A stretch of DNA of 64,000 nucleotides from Lucinisca nassula (Eukaryota; Mollusca; Bivalvia; Lucinida; Lucinidae). Below are positions 32,510 through 41,691 of the stretch, in pieces. A program made the position numbers and the translations under genes. The number at the start of each line of letters is the position of its first letter. Position 1 is the stretch's first letter. The stretch lies in contig OY757020.1 in assembly GCA_963580285.1 (NCBI GenBank), forward strand, positions 102,613,497-102,677,496, in the 5' to 3' direction. The notes below the pieces were generated by a model. That model made no database searches, was not told the DNA's origin, and saw nothing but the letters and a program-made list of their open reading frames with translations.

Positions 32510-34210
32510 CCTTAGCAGGCCTCATATTTGTCAGGCATATTGTTTTTCCCCTGGGTGTCTGTCTGTCTATCTGTCTGTCACAAAATTGTGTCCACTCTAT
32601 AACTTGAAAACCGTTCAAGCTATCTTCATGGAACTTCATATAAATATTAATCAGCATTAGACGATGTGCAGAGTGCAAGAACTATAATTCTTGCATTTAT
32701 ACTTTTTGAGTTATTTTCCTTGGAAGTTTGTCGGTGACAAAATTGTATATGTATGGGCAAATTGGGTCAAGTTCGAATATGGGTCATGTCAGGTCAAAAA
32801 TTAGGGCAGTAGGTCAAACCATAGAAAAACCTTGCGAACACACTAGAGGCCACAGTTTTTTTCCGATCATCATCAAACTTGCCCATAATGATTATCTTGA
32901 CAACATCTCAGTCAAGTTTGAATATGGGTCATGTCGGGTCAAAAAGTAGGTGAGGAGGTCAGATTATTGAAAAACCTTGTGACCACACTAGAGGTCACAG
33001 TTTTGTTCTGATCATCACCAAACTTGCTCAGAATGATCATCTTGACAATATCTCGGTCAAGTTTGAATATAGGTCATGTCAGGTCAAAAAGTAGGTCAAA
33101 TCTTAAAAAGACCTTGTGAACACATTAGGGGAAGAGTTTTAGTCAGATCATCATCAAACTTGCTCAGAATGATCATCTTCACAATATCTCAGTCAAGTCC
33201 GAATATGGGTCATGTCTGGTCAAAAAGTAGGTCAGTAGGTCAAATCATTGAAAAACCTTGTGAACACAATAAAGGCCATAGCTTCGCTTCGATCATCATC
33301 AAACTTGCTCAGAATGATCATCTTGACTATATCTGGGTCAAGTTCCAATATGAGTCATGTCGGGTCAAAAAGTAGCTCAAATCATAGACAGACCTTGTGA
33401 ACACACTAGAGGCTACAGTTTTAGTCCAATCATCATCAAACTTGCTCAGAAAGATCATCTTGACAATATCTCAGTCAGGTTCGAATAAAGGTCATGTTGG
33501 GTCAAAAAGTAAGTGAGTAGGTCAAATCTCAGAAATACCTTGTGTTTTGGTCTGATCATCATCAATCTTGCTCAGAATGATCATCTTGACAATATCTGGG
33601 TTAAGTTGCCATATGGGTCATGTCGGTTCAAAAAGTAGGTCAGTAGGTCAAATCATAGAAAAACCTTGTGAACACAGTAGAGGCCACAGTTTTGGTCCGA
33701 TCATCGACAAACTTGCTCAGAATGATCATCTTGACAATATCTGGGTCAAGTTTGAATATGGGTCATGTTGGATCAAAAAGTAGATCAGAAGGTCATATCA
33801 TAGAAAAACCTTGAGGCCACAATTTTGATCCAATCATCATAAAACTTGCTCAGAATGATCATCTTAACAATATCTGGGTCAAGGTCGAATATGAGTGATG
33901 TGGAATCAAAAAGTAGATCAGTAGGTCATTTTGTCATAACTTTTGAACCGTTTAAGATATAGCCTTCATATTTTTCATGTAGGTTCCTTGTGACAAGGGC
34001 TTTCCACTCATACAAAAAATGACTTTGACATTGACCTATGTCCTACTTTATCATAACTTTTGAACCATTTGAGATAAAGCCTTCATATTTGGCATGTATG
34101 TTCCTTGTTACAAGGACTTCCAAACCATGCAAAAATGTTGACCTATGACCTTGACCTACTTTGTCATAACTTCTGAAGCATTTGACATAGAGTCTTCATA
34201 TTTGGCATAT
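32510..34210 (+). repeat. ~140-bp tandem array of GGTCA-rich monomers
   Basis: After a CTGTCTGTCTATCTGTC head, monomers carry AACTTGCTCAGAATGATCATC and GGTCATGTCGGGTCAAAAAG. GATCATCT landmarks lie at 33316, 33453, 33579 and 33724. From 33925 it passes into monomers of the 26040 family (TCATAACTTTTGAACCGTTT). Confidence 0.8.
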
Positions 34211-34890
34211 TTAAAAGGGAAGAAAATTCAGTATAGATCTATACTTGAATTAAAATGCAAAATGTCGTTGCATCACCATGTACATACAGTGTAGCATAGA
34301 GCAAGTTTTGCCATTGAAGCTAAAGAGACTCAAAACTTGTTCAGAATGGTTTCTTTTTTCATTTTTAACGAATTGTGAGGCAAAAATAACTCGCTGACTA
34401 TGGTTCTTAAAAAAAACTCAGTGGAGGAAGAAACTGACTGGGTGGGGAAGAAACTGACTAGTCACTTTCTTCCCCCGGGATAAGAACTGGGCTGGCCCGG
34501 TTCTTCCCCGGGGAAGAAATGGGCCGGCCCAGTTCTTCCACGGGGAAGAACCGGGCTGGGAGAAGAAACTGACCGTTACAGGGGGAGACATCATTCTTTG
34601 TGTTTGCAGTAAAAAAAACAGTTTCTGGTTAGATTTTGATTTTTCCTCCTATATCCTGTTTAAAATGACTTAGGTGTCATAATTTTTAGGACTTTTTATG
34701 GTATGTACAAGTTTTTCCTCTATGTTAGCTGCACATTCACATTACAAGAAACTGAATCAGAAAATGTTGAGGGCCTTTTGGGTCGATTGTATAGCAGCCA
34801 AAGTTACTAAGCACAGTAGCTTCCAGCCTGCTCTTGTCCACATGACTGTTCAAAATCCAGGTAATGGTTATTTATAGACATCGGTATTCT
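34211..34890. other. Unassigned intronic sequence with a palindrome cluster
   Basis: 34211-34390 and 34590-34890 hold no recognised feature. 34430-34580 is a dense set of GC-rich palindromes, including the perfect 18-mer TTCTTCCCCGGGGAAGAA (34501-34518) and the perfect 12-mer TGGGCCGGCCCA (34520-34531). Confidence 0.6.
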
Positions 34891-35103
34891 TTAACCCTTA
34901 TCTTGCTGAATATTCATTTAAGCCACACCCATTTCTGTCTATCAACCAATCAAATTACTTGATGTAATTTATTACTACAAATTCATAAACTGAACGTCAA
35001 ACAGTGTAGATCCTGATCAGATGGCTTCTTCAGAAGCCATCTGATCTGGATCTACACTGTTTGCAAATATAGGGGTTGTCGTGAACAGCAAGATAAGGGT
35101 TAA
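34891..35103. mobile_element. TTAA-1 MITE (copy e)
   Basis: TTAACCCTTATCTTGCTGA and AGCAAGATAAGGGTTAA ends. Hairpin cassette with apex GGCTTCTTCAGAAGCC. Confidence 0.9.
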
Positions 35104-35489
35104 GGCTGACACGATTAATAGGATAATCGATTAATAGATCGATAAATTCCCAAAATAATGATTATCATTACTGATTTGCTTGTAATCGATTATTTGATAA
35201 ATACAATTTACTGCCGAAAGTTGTGCCTAAAATAGCTGGAGGAGTGGCAAACAGTGCAGACCCTGATGAGACGCCACATTTTGCGGCATCTCATCTGTGT
35301 CTACAATGTTTGCTAAGGCCTGTCTGTTCAAATACATATGGTAAAGAACAACATGTGGTAGGAGTCATGCTCAGACAGAATACCAAAGAGGTAAAATTAT
35401 GACCAAATCTTCCATGATTACATGTACTAACTGATTATTGGTCACAATTGCAGGACTGATAATCGATTATCTTTTCAGCTCCAGCCCTA
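35104..35489. repeat. hAT-like remnant with TAATCGATTA palindromes
   Basis: GGCTGACACGATTAATAGG at the left, and AGCTCCAGCCCTAG at the right as an inverse-type end. TAATCGATTA occurs exactly at 35124, 35183 and 35460. A hairpin cassette is inserted at 35248-35323. Confidence 0.5.
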
Positions 35490-35571
35490 GTATTCTTTGA
35501 CCTGTGCAAAAGCATTGTTTACCTGTAAATCCGTAAAATCTGGACTGGTCTGATGTACTAGGTCATTGGCA

Positions 35572-35637
35572 AACAGTGTAGAGCCAGATCAAAAGGCACA
35601 GAGCATGGTGTCTGATCAGAGTGTACACTGTTTGCTT
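35572..35637. repeat. Solitary hairpin cassette
   Basis: GGCAAACAGTGTAGAGCCAG...GTGTACACTGTTTGC arms with a short apex. Sequence to 35835 has nothing further recognised. Confidence 0.65.
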
Positions 35638-35835
35638 TAAAATATTGCATTTAAGGGTTATAAGAATCAGTCTAAGTCTCATTTCAGGACTACAGTTGAT
35701 CTGCAATGGCTCGAACACCTTTGGAACTTCATAATGAAAATCTGTTTTAATGAGTACACACAGCATACATTAGCAAGATAAAAGTCGAAAATCTCCTTAA
35801 TTATCCCTCACTACAACTTATGTAGATCGCCCCCA

Positions 35836-36133
35836 CCCATAGGGGCTTAAAGAAATAGATGGGCTGCATGATGCTTCCACACAGAGCTGAAACCAACCGC
35901 ACACGAGTACTGGTAAACCGCTTAGAGGATCTAAGCCTGCCCAGGCAAAGCGGTGTGAGTCGGTCCCTCCATGCTTATAAACCCTTTTGGTTTCATTGGG
36001 CGATGAGTCTTGAGATATCATTTCATCTCAAGGTCGGGTAAAAGTCCCACAAAATTGGAAGCAAGGTCTCCAAAATGACCTATACAGTGTTGACGGGGAT
36101 GTTAAACCTCAATTCAAACAAAACAAACAAAAA
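35836..36133 (+). repeat. ~300-bp SINE-like repeat, family D
   Basis: Full-length copy from GGGGCTTAAAGAAATAG to the AAACAAACAAAAAA tail. Confidence 0.8.
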
Positions 36134-36305
36134 ACTATTTATATAGAAGAATTCCCTAGGCAGTCAAAAATGGGTTCGACTTAGCCATGGTAAACGAGCC
36201 ATTGGTGTTCGAGCTATCAAAGTTCTACTGTATTTTTCCTACCCTCTCAACCAACCAGCGCTTTTAGTGCTTTGGTTCTCATAATATTATCTCAGTTGGT
36301 GAATA

Positions 36306-36518
36306 CTAGCCCTTATCCTGCTGAATAACTTAATTTAGCCACACCCATTTCTGACTATCCACCAGTCAAAATACTTGATGTAATGCATTCGATCAGTTCA
36401 CAATTCGCACGACAAACAGTGCAGATCCTGATCAGATGGCTTCTGCAGAAGCCATCTGATCTGGATCTACACTGTTTGCAAAGGTAGGGGTTGTTGTGTT
36501 CAGCGGGAAAAGGATTAA
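36306..36518. mobile_element. TTAA-1 MITE (copy f, diverged left end)
   Basis: The left end begins CTAGCCCTTATCCTGCTGA, with the TTAA mutated; TTAA is retained at 36515. The hairpin cassette is intact. Confidence 0.75.
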
Positions 36519-36579
36519 GCTTATAGATGATCTTGATCAGCAGCTACCGTACACTGTTTACCGTTCCAGCCTCACCTTC

Positions 36580-36792
36580 TGAACTCTTGTCCTGCTGAAT
36601 ATTCATATATGTCACACCCACTACTGATTATCAGACATTCAGATTACTTGATGCAAATTATTGCAACAAATTCATAAACTGGATGGCAAACAATGAAGAT
36701 CCTGATCAGATGGCTTCTTCAGAAGCCATCTGATCTGGATCTACATTGTTTCAAAGATAAGGCATATCCGGGCTCAGCAGGACAAGGGTTAA
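36580..36792. mobile_element. TTAA-1 MITE (copy g)
   Basis: The left end is mutated (TGAACTCTTGTCCTGC); the right end is TCAGCAGGACAAGGGTTAA. The cassette apex is GGCTTCTTCAGAAGCC. Confidence 0.8.
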
Positions 36793-36895
36793 CTCTTTGC
36801 TGGATGGGGAAACAAATTCGTCAAAATTTTAGGAAAATTACTGTAAGCTCCAAAGGGGTCGGAATTTTTACGATTTTTACGGTGTCTATTTTTAG

Positions 36896-37144
36896 GTGGA
36901 ATGGCAAAGGACAACTCCCCTACGTCACCAGCCCTACGTCTTTGCAACCCAAAGCCTTATAGGGAAACCAAGACTTGTCCAGTGTGTGGCAAAGGCTTCC
37001 TGTCTGGTAACAGTGTTCAGGTTCACATCTGTATGCACGCTGGAAAGAAATACTTTATTTGTAACCAGTGCAGGAAGATATTCAAGGGGATGTTCCATCT
37101 CCAAGCCCACAAGAAATGGCACTGCAAACAGCATATGACTTACA
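36896..37144 (+). CDS. Zinc-finger gene, exon 3: two tandem C2H2 fingers
   Basis: The exon is bounded by an acceptor GGTGTCTATTTTTAG (to 36895) and a consensus donor GTAAGT at 37145. It is 249 bp and enters and leaves in phase 1. After a Ser/Pro linker it encodes finger 1, CPVC...HICMH, and finger 2, CNQC...HKKWH. Both fit C-x2-C-x12-H-x3-H with hydrophobic residues in the usual places (F and V/L), joined by AGKKYFI, a variant of the TGEKPY linker. Such pairs typically bind DNA, sometimes RNA or protein. The product is probably a nuclear regulator; the target is unknown and no orthologue name is offered. Confidence 0.88.
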
Positions 37145-37150
37145 GTAAGT

Positions 37151-37253
37151 AATTTGGAAACTGGCCGAACGTTTTGCAAACAGTGTAGGCCCTGATCAGA
37201 TGCCGCATTCTGCGGCATCTGATCTGGGGCTGCACTGTTTACCAACCCTTCGT
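37151..37253. repeat. Partial TTAA-2 copy beside the exon 3 donor
   Basis: Matches 37349-37448 (GGAAACTGGCCGAACGTTTT, then the hairpin cassette). It begins just after the GTAAGT donor. Confidence 0.75.
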
Positions 37254-37482
37254 TTAACCCTTTTTGTACCAAAATGGAATCTTCCTCTTTATATATAGCA
37301 GGAGTCCATTTCAAAATTTAGTGATGTCGGGTTGTGTTTTCTTTAAAATCAATTTTGAAACTGGCTGAACGTTTTGCAAACAGTGTAGGCCCTGATCAAA
37401 TGCCGTGTTCTGCGGCATCTGATCTGGGCCTGCACTGTTTACCAACTACCTGTTTTGTGGTTTCCGGTACAAAATGGGTTAA
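37254..37482. mobile_element. TTAA-2 MITE
   Basis: TTAACCCTTTTTGTACC and GGTACAAAATGGGTTAA ends. The cassette with apex CCGTGTTCTGCGG is off-centre to the right. Confidence 0.85.
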
Positions 37483-37495
37483 CCTGTTCTGAATA

Positions 37496-37765
37496 CAGTC
37501 CAACCCGTATTAAGCAAGCACCAATGGGATATTCAAAAAGTGCTTGCTTAAGACAGATGCTTGCTTAGTGCAGGTGAATTTAATGCATGTCCAACCTGTA
37601 TTAAGCAAGCACCCATGGGATTTTAAAAAAGTGCTTGCTTAAGTCAGGTGCTTGCTTAGCGCAGTCGAATTTTAATGCATTTTCCTTTTTGGGGGAACTG
37701 AATGCCTGCTTGCTTAAGACAGGTTGCTTGCTTAATAGAAGTGGCCACTAAGGCAGGTTTAACTG
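37496..37765. mobile_element. pogo-like MITE with TA duplication
   Basis: TA + CAGTCCAACCCGTATTAAGC at the left, and GGCAGGTTTAACTG + TA at the right. Repeated AAGCAAGCACC / GGTGCTTGCTT motifs, and an internal second copy of the left end near 37585. CAGTNNAACC with TA target fits pogo/Tigger-type MITEs. Confidence 0.7.
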
Positions 37766-38082
37766 TAATTAATTTTGCCACACCCATTTCTGACAATCAA
37801 CCAATCAAATTGCTTGATATATTTTTGTCACACCTGCTTATAGCATGGTGCGATACAGGCGTCTGCTTTTCCATCCATTCAGGGTCATTTTGGCCCTCTT
37901 GTTGAATTTATTAAACGAATTGAGGAAAAGGAATACTATGCGAGGCTTTGCCGAGCATTTTATCCCTTTTCCTCAGCGAGTTGTAAAATCAATAAAACAT
38001 GAATACAAATGCAAGATTCTATTTATCATATGTCCTCATTCATAGGGCTATTACCTGTTACAGTTTAGAGATTCTAGTGCCA
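37766..38082. repeat. Fragments: TTAA-1 piece, element 3' end and FB2-type foldback
   Basis: 37769-37830 matches the AT-rich half of TTAA-1. CAGGGTCATTTTGGCCCTCTTG at 37878 is an element 3' end. 37890-38030 is a foldback with arms TTGAATTTATTAAACG... and an apex GCGAGGCTTTGCCGAGC. Confidence 0.6.
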
Positions 38083-38600
38083 GCCTCGGTAGCTCAGTTG
38101 GATGCGCGTCTGACTGGTGGTCTGGAGGACACGGGTTCATTACCTGCCGGGGTCGGCAACATTCTTTCTAGAGATTGATCATGAAATCTTTTCTACGGTC
38201 ATTCTCTCCCTTCTGCTGATTCAAGAAGGGCAGTTGTCAGTTTCTGACGAAAGAATGTGCACTGTACTGGTTAACCGCTTACGTATAAGCCTGCCCAGGA
38301 AATTGTGGATAGGTAAACTGACCGGCTCTAAAATGACCTAAAATAGTGTTGACAGGGCCGTTAACCCTTATCTTGCTGTTCATGACAACCTCTATCTTTG
38401 CAAACAGTGTAGATCCAGATCAGATGGCTTCTTCAGAAGCATCTGATCAAGATCTACACTGTTTTGCATTCAGTTTATGAATTTGTAGCAATAAATTACA
38501 TCAAGTAATTTGATTGGTTGATAGACAGAAATGGGTGTGGCTTAAATGAATATTCAGCAAGATAAGGGTTAAACCTCAATACAAACAAACAAAATTAGAG
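38083..38600 (+). repeat. tRNA-derived SINE, family B, best-preserved copy, with a MITE in its tail
   Basis: Head GCCTCGGTAGCTCAGTTGG (box A), GGGTTCATTACC (degenerate box B), body CATTCTCTCCCTTCTGCTG, GTAAACTGACCGGCTCTAAA, and tail AAACCTCAATACAAACAAAC. A TTAA-1 MITE is inserted at 38361-38572 in GGCCGTTAAACC. Confidence 0.85.
38361..38572. mobile_element. TTAA-1 MITE (copy h) inside the SINE
   Basis: TTAACCCTTATCTTGCTG and CAGCAAGATAAGGGTTAA ends. The hairpin cassette lost one base at its apex. Confidence 0.9.
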
Positions 38601-38638
38601 ATTCTAGCTCAAAAAGTCTAGGAGTTGTGTGACAATCT

Positions 38639-38882
38639 GGGGCCAGTTGTTCAAAGCATCGTTAGCTTAACAAGCTCGTTAGTGGTCATATTGTTAACTC
38701 TTCTAGCAAGTACAATATCGTAAATTTTGGTATTTTTGCTGAAAAAATGTGAGCAGCTTTTGTGGACGCAAAAGCTGCTCACATTTTTTCAGCAAAAATT
38801 TCAGCATATTTGCCATATTTAATGATCAAATTTTTAACGATATGTTAACTAACGACGTCGTTAGTTTTGAACAACTGGCCCC
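38639..38882. mobile_element. Foldback MITE with perfect 30-bp internal inverted repeat
   Basis: The outer termini are GGGGCCAGTTGTTCAAA and its exact inverse. The centre (38733-38798) has 30-bp arms without mismatch, separated by TGGACG. The left arm begins TTTTTGCTGAAAAAATGTG. The regions between outer and inner arms have diverged. No protein. Confidence 0.85.
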
Positions 38883-38954
38883 TGAAAAATGGGTCCAAAA
38901 GCCTACTTTTTGTCAACTGGTGACTCTCAAATTTTTGTTCCATTATATTCTACA

Positions 38955-39365
38955 TTTCTTGCACACCAGACAAGGAAATCCGTGATTTTACCCTGGGATA
39001 GAAATTTATGTTCTGACCCTGGTGTTCCTACCCAAAATCGAAAATAATCGCGTGTTTGATAAATGCACTGGTTGATTACGACCTCGTGTGCGCCGTCATT
39101 AAGGTTGACATCACAGCAACGTCACTAAAGTCAACACAATGTGGCGGACGTTGGTAACCGAAGTGACTGCAGCATTAAAAATCAGCTTTAAGAAATGGAA
39201 GGTATGCAAGAAAAAGAATCCAATATGGGTGTGAGGGGTGGATGGAAAAATCCGTCCCTCGGGATCGTTATCCTGCATCACTCGGCAAGCCTCGTGATGC
39301 CGGACAGTGTCACTTGGGACGGATTTTTCCATCCACCCCTCACACCCATATAAGATTCTTATATT
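38955..39365. repeat. Foldback repeat FB1, copy 2
   Basis: Matches 48-470. Inverted arms GGGTGTGAGGGGTGGATGG (39227) and CCATCCACCCCTCACACCC (39330) flank a GCATCAC/GTGATGC hairpin. Confidence 0.8.
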
Positions 39366-39448
39366 CCATGACTATGTACAAAATGGATTTTGACCCTTGA
39401 GGCAAAGTCATACCCCATCCCAAGGGCAGGGGAGGGGGCCACATCAAA

Positions 39449-39802
39449 ATTTTGTACAGTCTAACCTGTCTACAAAGACCACTCAAGGGAAAGAAGAAAT
39501 ATGGTCTTTGTCCACAGGTGGTCTTTATTCAGAGGGTCAGTTTTGCACCAACTGCTCTACCTCTTTAGAAGATAAGGATTATTTCACAGCATTTATGCAG
39601 ATATGTATTGGATAATCCCAGTTACACCTGATTGATTCCCTGATTAAATCCACAAAAGGTAACACTATGTCAGGTTTTAATATTGAATCACTAAAAAAAA
39701 TAATTTGGCTCATTGAAGGATATCCACAAACAATTAATTGCCCAATTAAAACTTTGGTCAGTGCTATGCAAAGCACAAAGTGGTCCTTGTTCAGGGTATC
39801 AG
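39449..39802. repeat. pogo-like element fragment
   Basis: Starts TACAGTCTAACCTGTCTAC, followed by AAAGACCACTCAAGGG. Internal AAGTGGTCCTTGTTCAGG at 39778 resembles an inverse end, beyond which the LINE tail begins. Confidence 0.5.
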
Positions 39803-41020
39803 AATCAGAATTGTTACTGGTGACACGTCAAATGACATTCATACACCAGGACCTGTGATAAGGGAAGTTGGTCCCTAGCTCTAACTGAAGAGGTAAACTT
39901 AGCTACACAATCCTCAGCACCTTCAACTGTCGAAATAATCGAATCGGGAAGGGCATTCCAATCTCTAATGGTTCGGGGGAAGAATGATTCTTTATAAATG
40001 TCAGTTCTTGCAGTAAGGGTCTGAAACGTCATTGAATGGTGCTTTCTACAGTGCCTAGCTGGGGGAACAAGGTCATCCGTTGGAATGCTGGCAGCACCCT
40101 TTAGACCTTTGTATAAGAGTATGAGTCTACTGTCTCTTGAGAGACCCCCATCTTAATTTTCCTAGAATTCCAGTCATGCTCCGAGGTTTCAAAGCGGTAA
40201 TTGCTTGTTACAAATCTAGCAGCTCTATTCTGAACTTTAAATTTCTTCAATAAGGACCACTCCACTTGGGTCCCAGATGCAACTACCCTATTCCAAGATT
40301 GGGCAAACAAGTCCCCTATATGCTGTCTCTTTCACATCCTGAGGACACTGATGAAGATTTCGCCTCAGGAACCCAAGTGTTCTATTCGCCTTTGTACACA
40401 TGTTGCTAATGTGTGTACTCCATCTCAAATTGTGAGTGATTGTCACACCAAGGTGTTTAATGGAATTCACATTTTTGAGGACCGTTCCCTCTAAGATATA
40501 AGAAGCCTCAATTTTATTTATTCTCTTCCTAGTTATCTGCATAATATTGCATTTAATGGGTTGAAATCTCATGCCCCATTTTCTTGCCCAACATCCTAAT
40601 CTATCTATATCCTTCTGAAGTTTCATTGAGTCCTCAGTATCTCTGATTTCCCGATAGCAAACACAGTCATCTGCGAACAGCCATATTTCTGAGTCAATGT
40701 CAGTGGAAATATCATTGATGTACAGGGAGAATAGCAGTGGACCAAGAACAGTCCCCTGGGGGACCCCAGATAAAACTGGCACCCATACTGAAGATTCACC
40801 AATAACAACAACACGCTGTTTTCTGTAGCAAAGGAAGGAATCTATCCATTTGAGAGTCTTCCCTCCAATTCCATAACCAAATAATTTTGATTTAAGTAGT
40901 TCATGAGGAGGGGTGTCAAAAGGCTTCTCGAAGTCCAGAATAAATGTGTCCACCTGCCCCCCTTTGTCCAAGATTTTTGCCCAATCTTTAATAACCGTGC
41001 TCAACTGAGTTTTGCAACTA

Positions 41021-41200
41021 TAGTAAAACCTGTCTTAGTGGCCACCTCTATTAAGCAAGCAACCTGTATTAAGCAAGCAGGCACTCAGTTCCCAAAAATG
41101 GCAAATGTGTTAAATTTCACCTGTATTAAGCAAGCACCTGCCTTAAGCAAGCACATTTTGGTTATCCCTTAGGTGCTTGCTTAATACAGGTTGGACTGTA
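41021..41200. mobile_element. pogo-like MITE inside the LINE
   Basis: Ends AGTAAAACCTGTCTTAG and ACAGGTTGGACTG with TA at both borders. AAGCAAGCA motifs as in 37496-37765. The flanking LINE codons join in frame across one TA. Confidence 0.8.
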
Positions 41201-41691
41201 TACCTTTTCTGAAATGCATGTCTGTCTGACAAAAGTTTATGTTCAAACAAGTGGGCCATGATGTTTGAGCAGACTGTGTTCAAGCAATTTACATAGAACA
41301 CATGTCAGTGACACCGGGCAATAATTACGAGCAAGAGCCCTGTCTCCTTTTTTGAAAAGTGGACAGATGTTCGCTAGGAGGCATTCTTTTGGAATTTCAC
41401 CCGTATCGAGAGATTGTTGGAAAAGATGAGCAAAAACTGGACCTAACTTGTTTGCTAGTTCCTTCAGGACTCGAGGATGAAGCTCATCAGGTCCTAAAGC
41501 TTTAGACAGGTTCAAGCCTTTAAGTAACTTGATCACTCCCGCCGAGGATACAACAATATTTTCCATGAAGGGGGCCGATCTTCCAGTCAATGGAACCTCG
41601 TTGAACTCAGTGTTATTAAATGCATCATTGAATTGACCAACCAATTCCTCTGCCCTTTCAGAGTCTGATTCCGCAACCCCGTTCCCTCCTT

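Noticed and set aside
38083..38155. Apparent tRNA gene
   Set aside because: The box B is degenerate and the sequence continues into a SINE body shared with 18702-21290 and 25446-25930.
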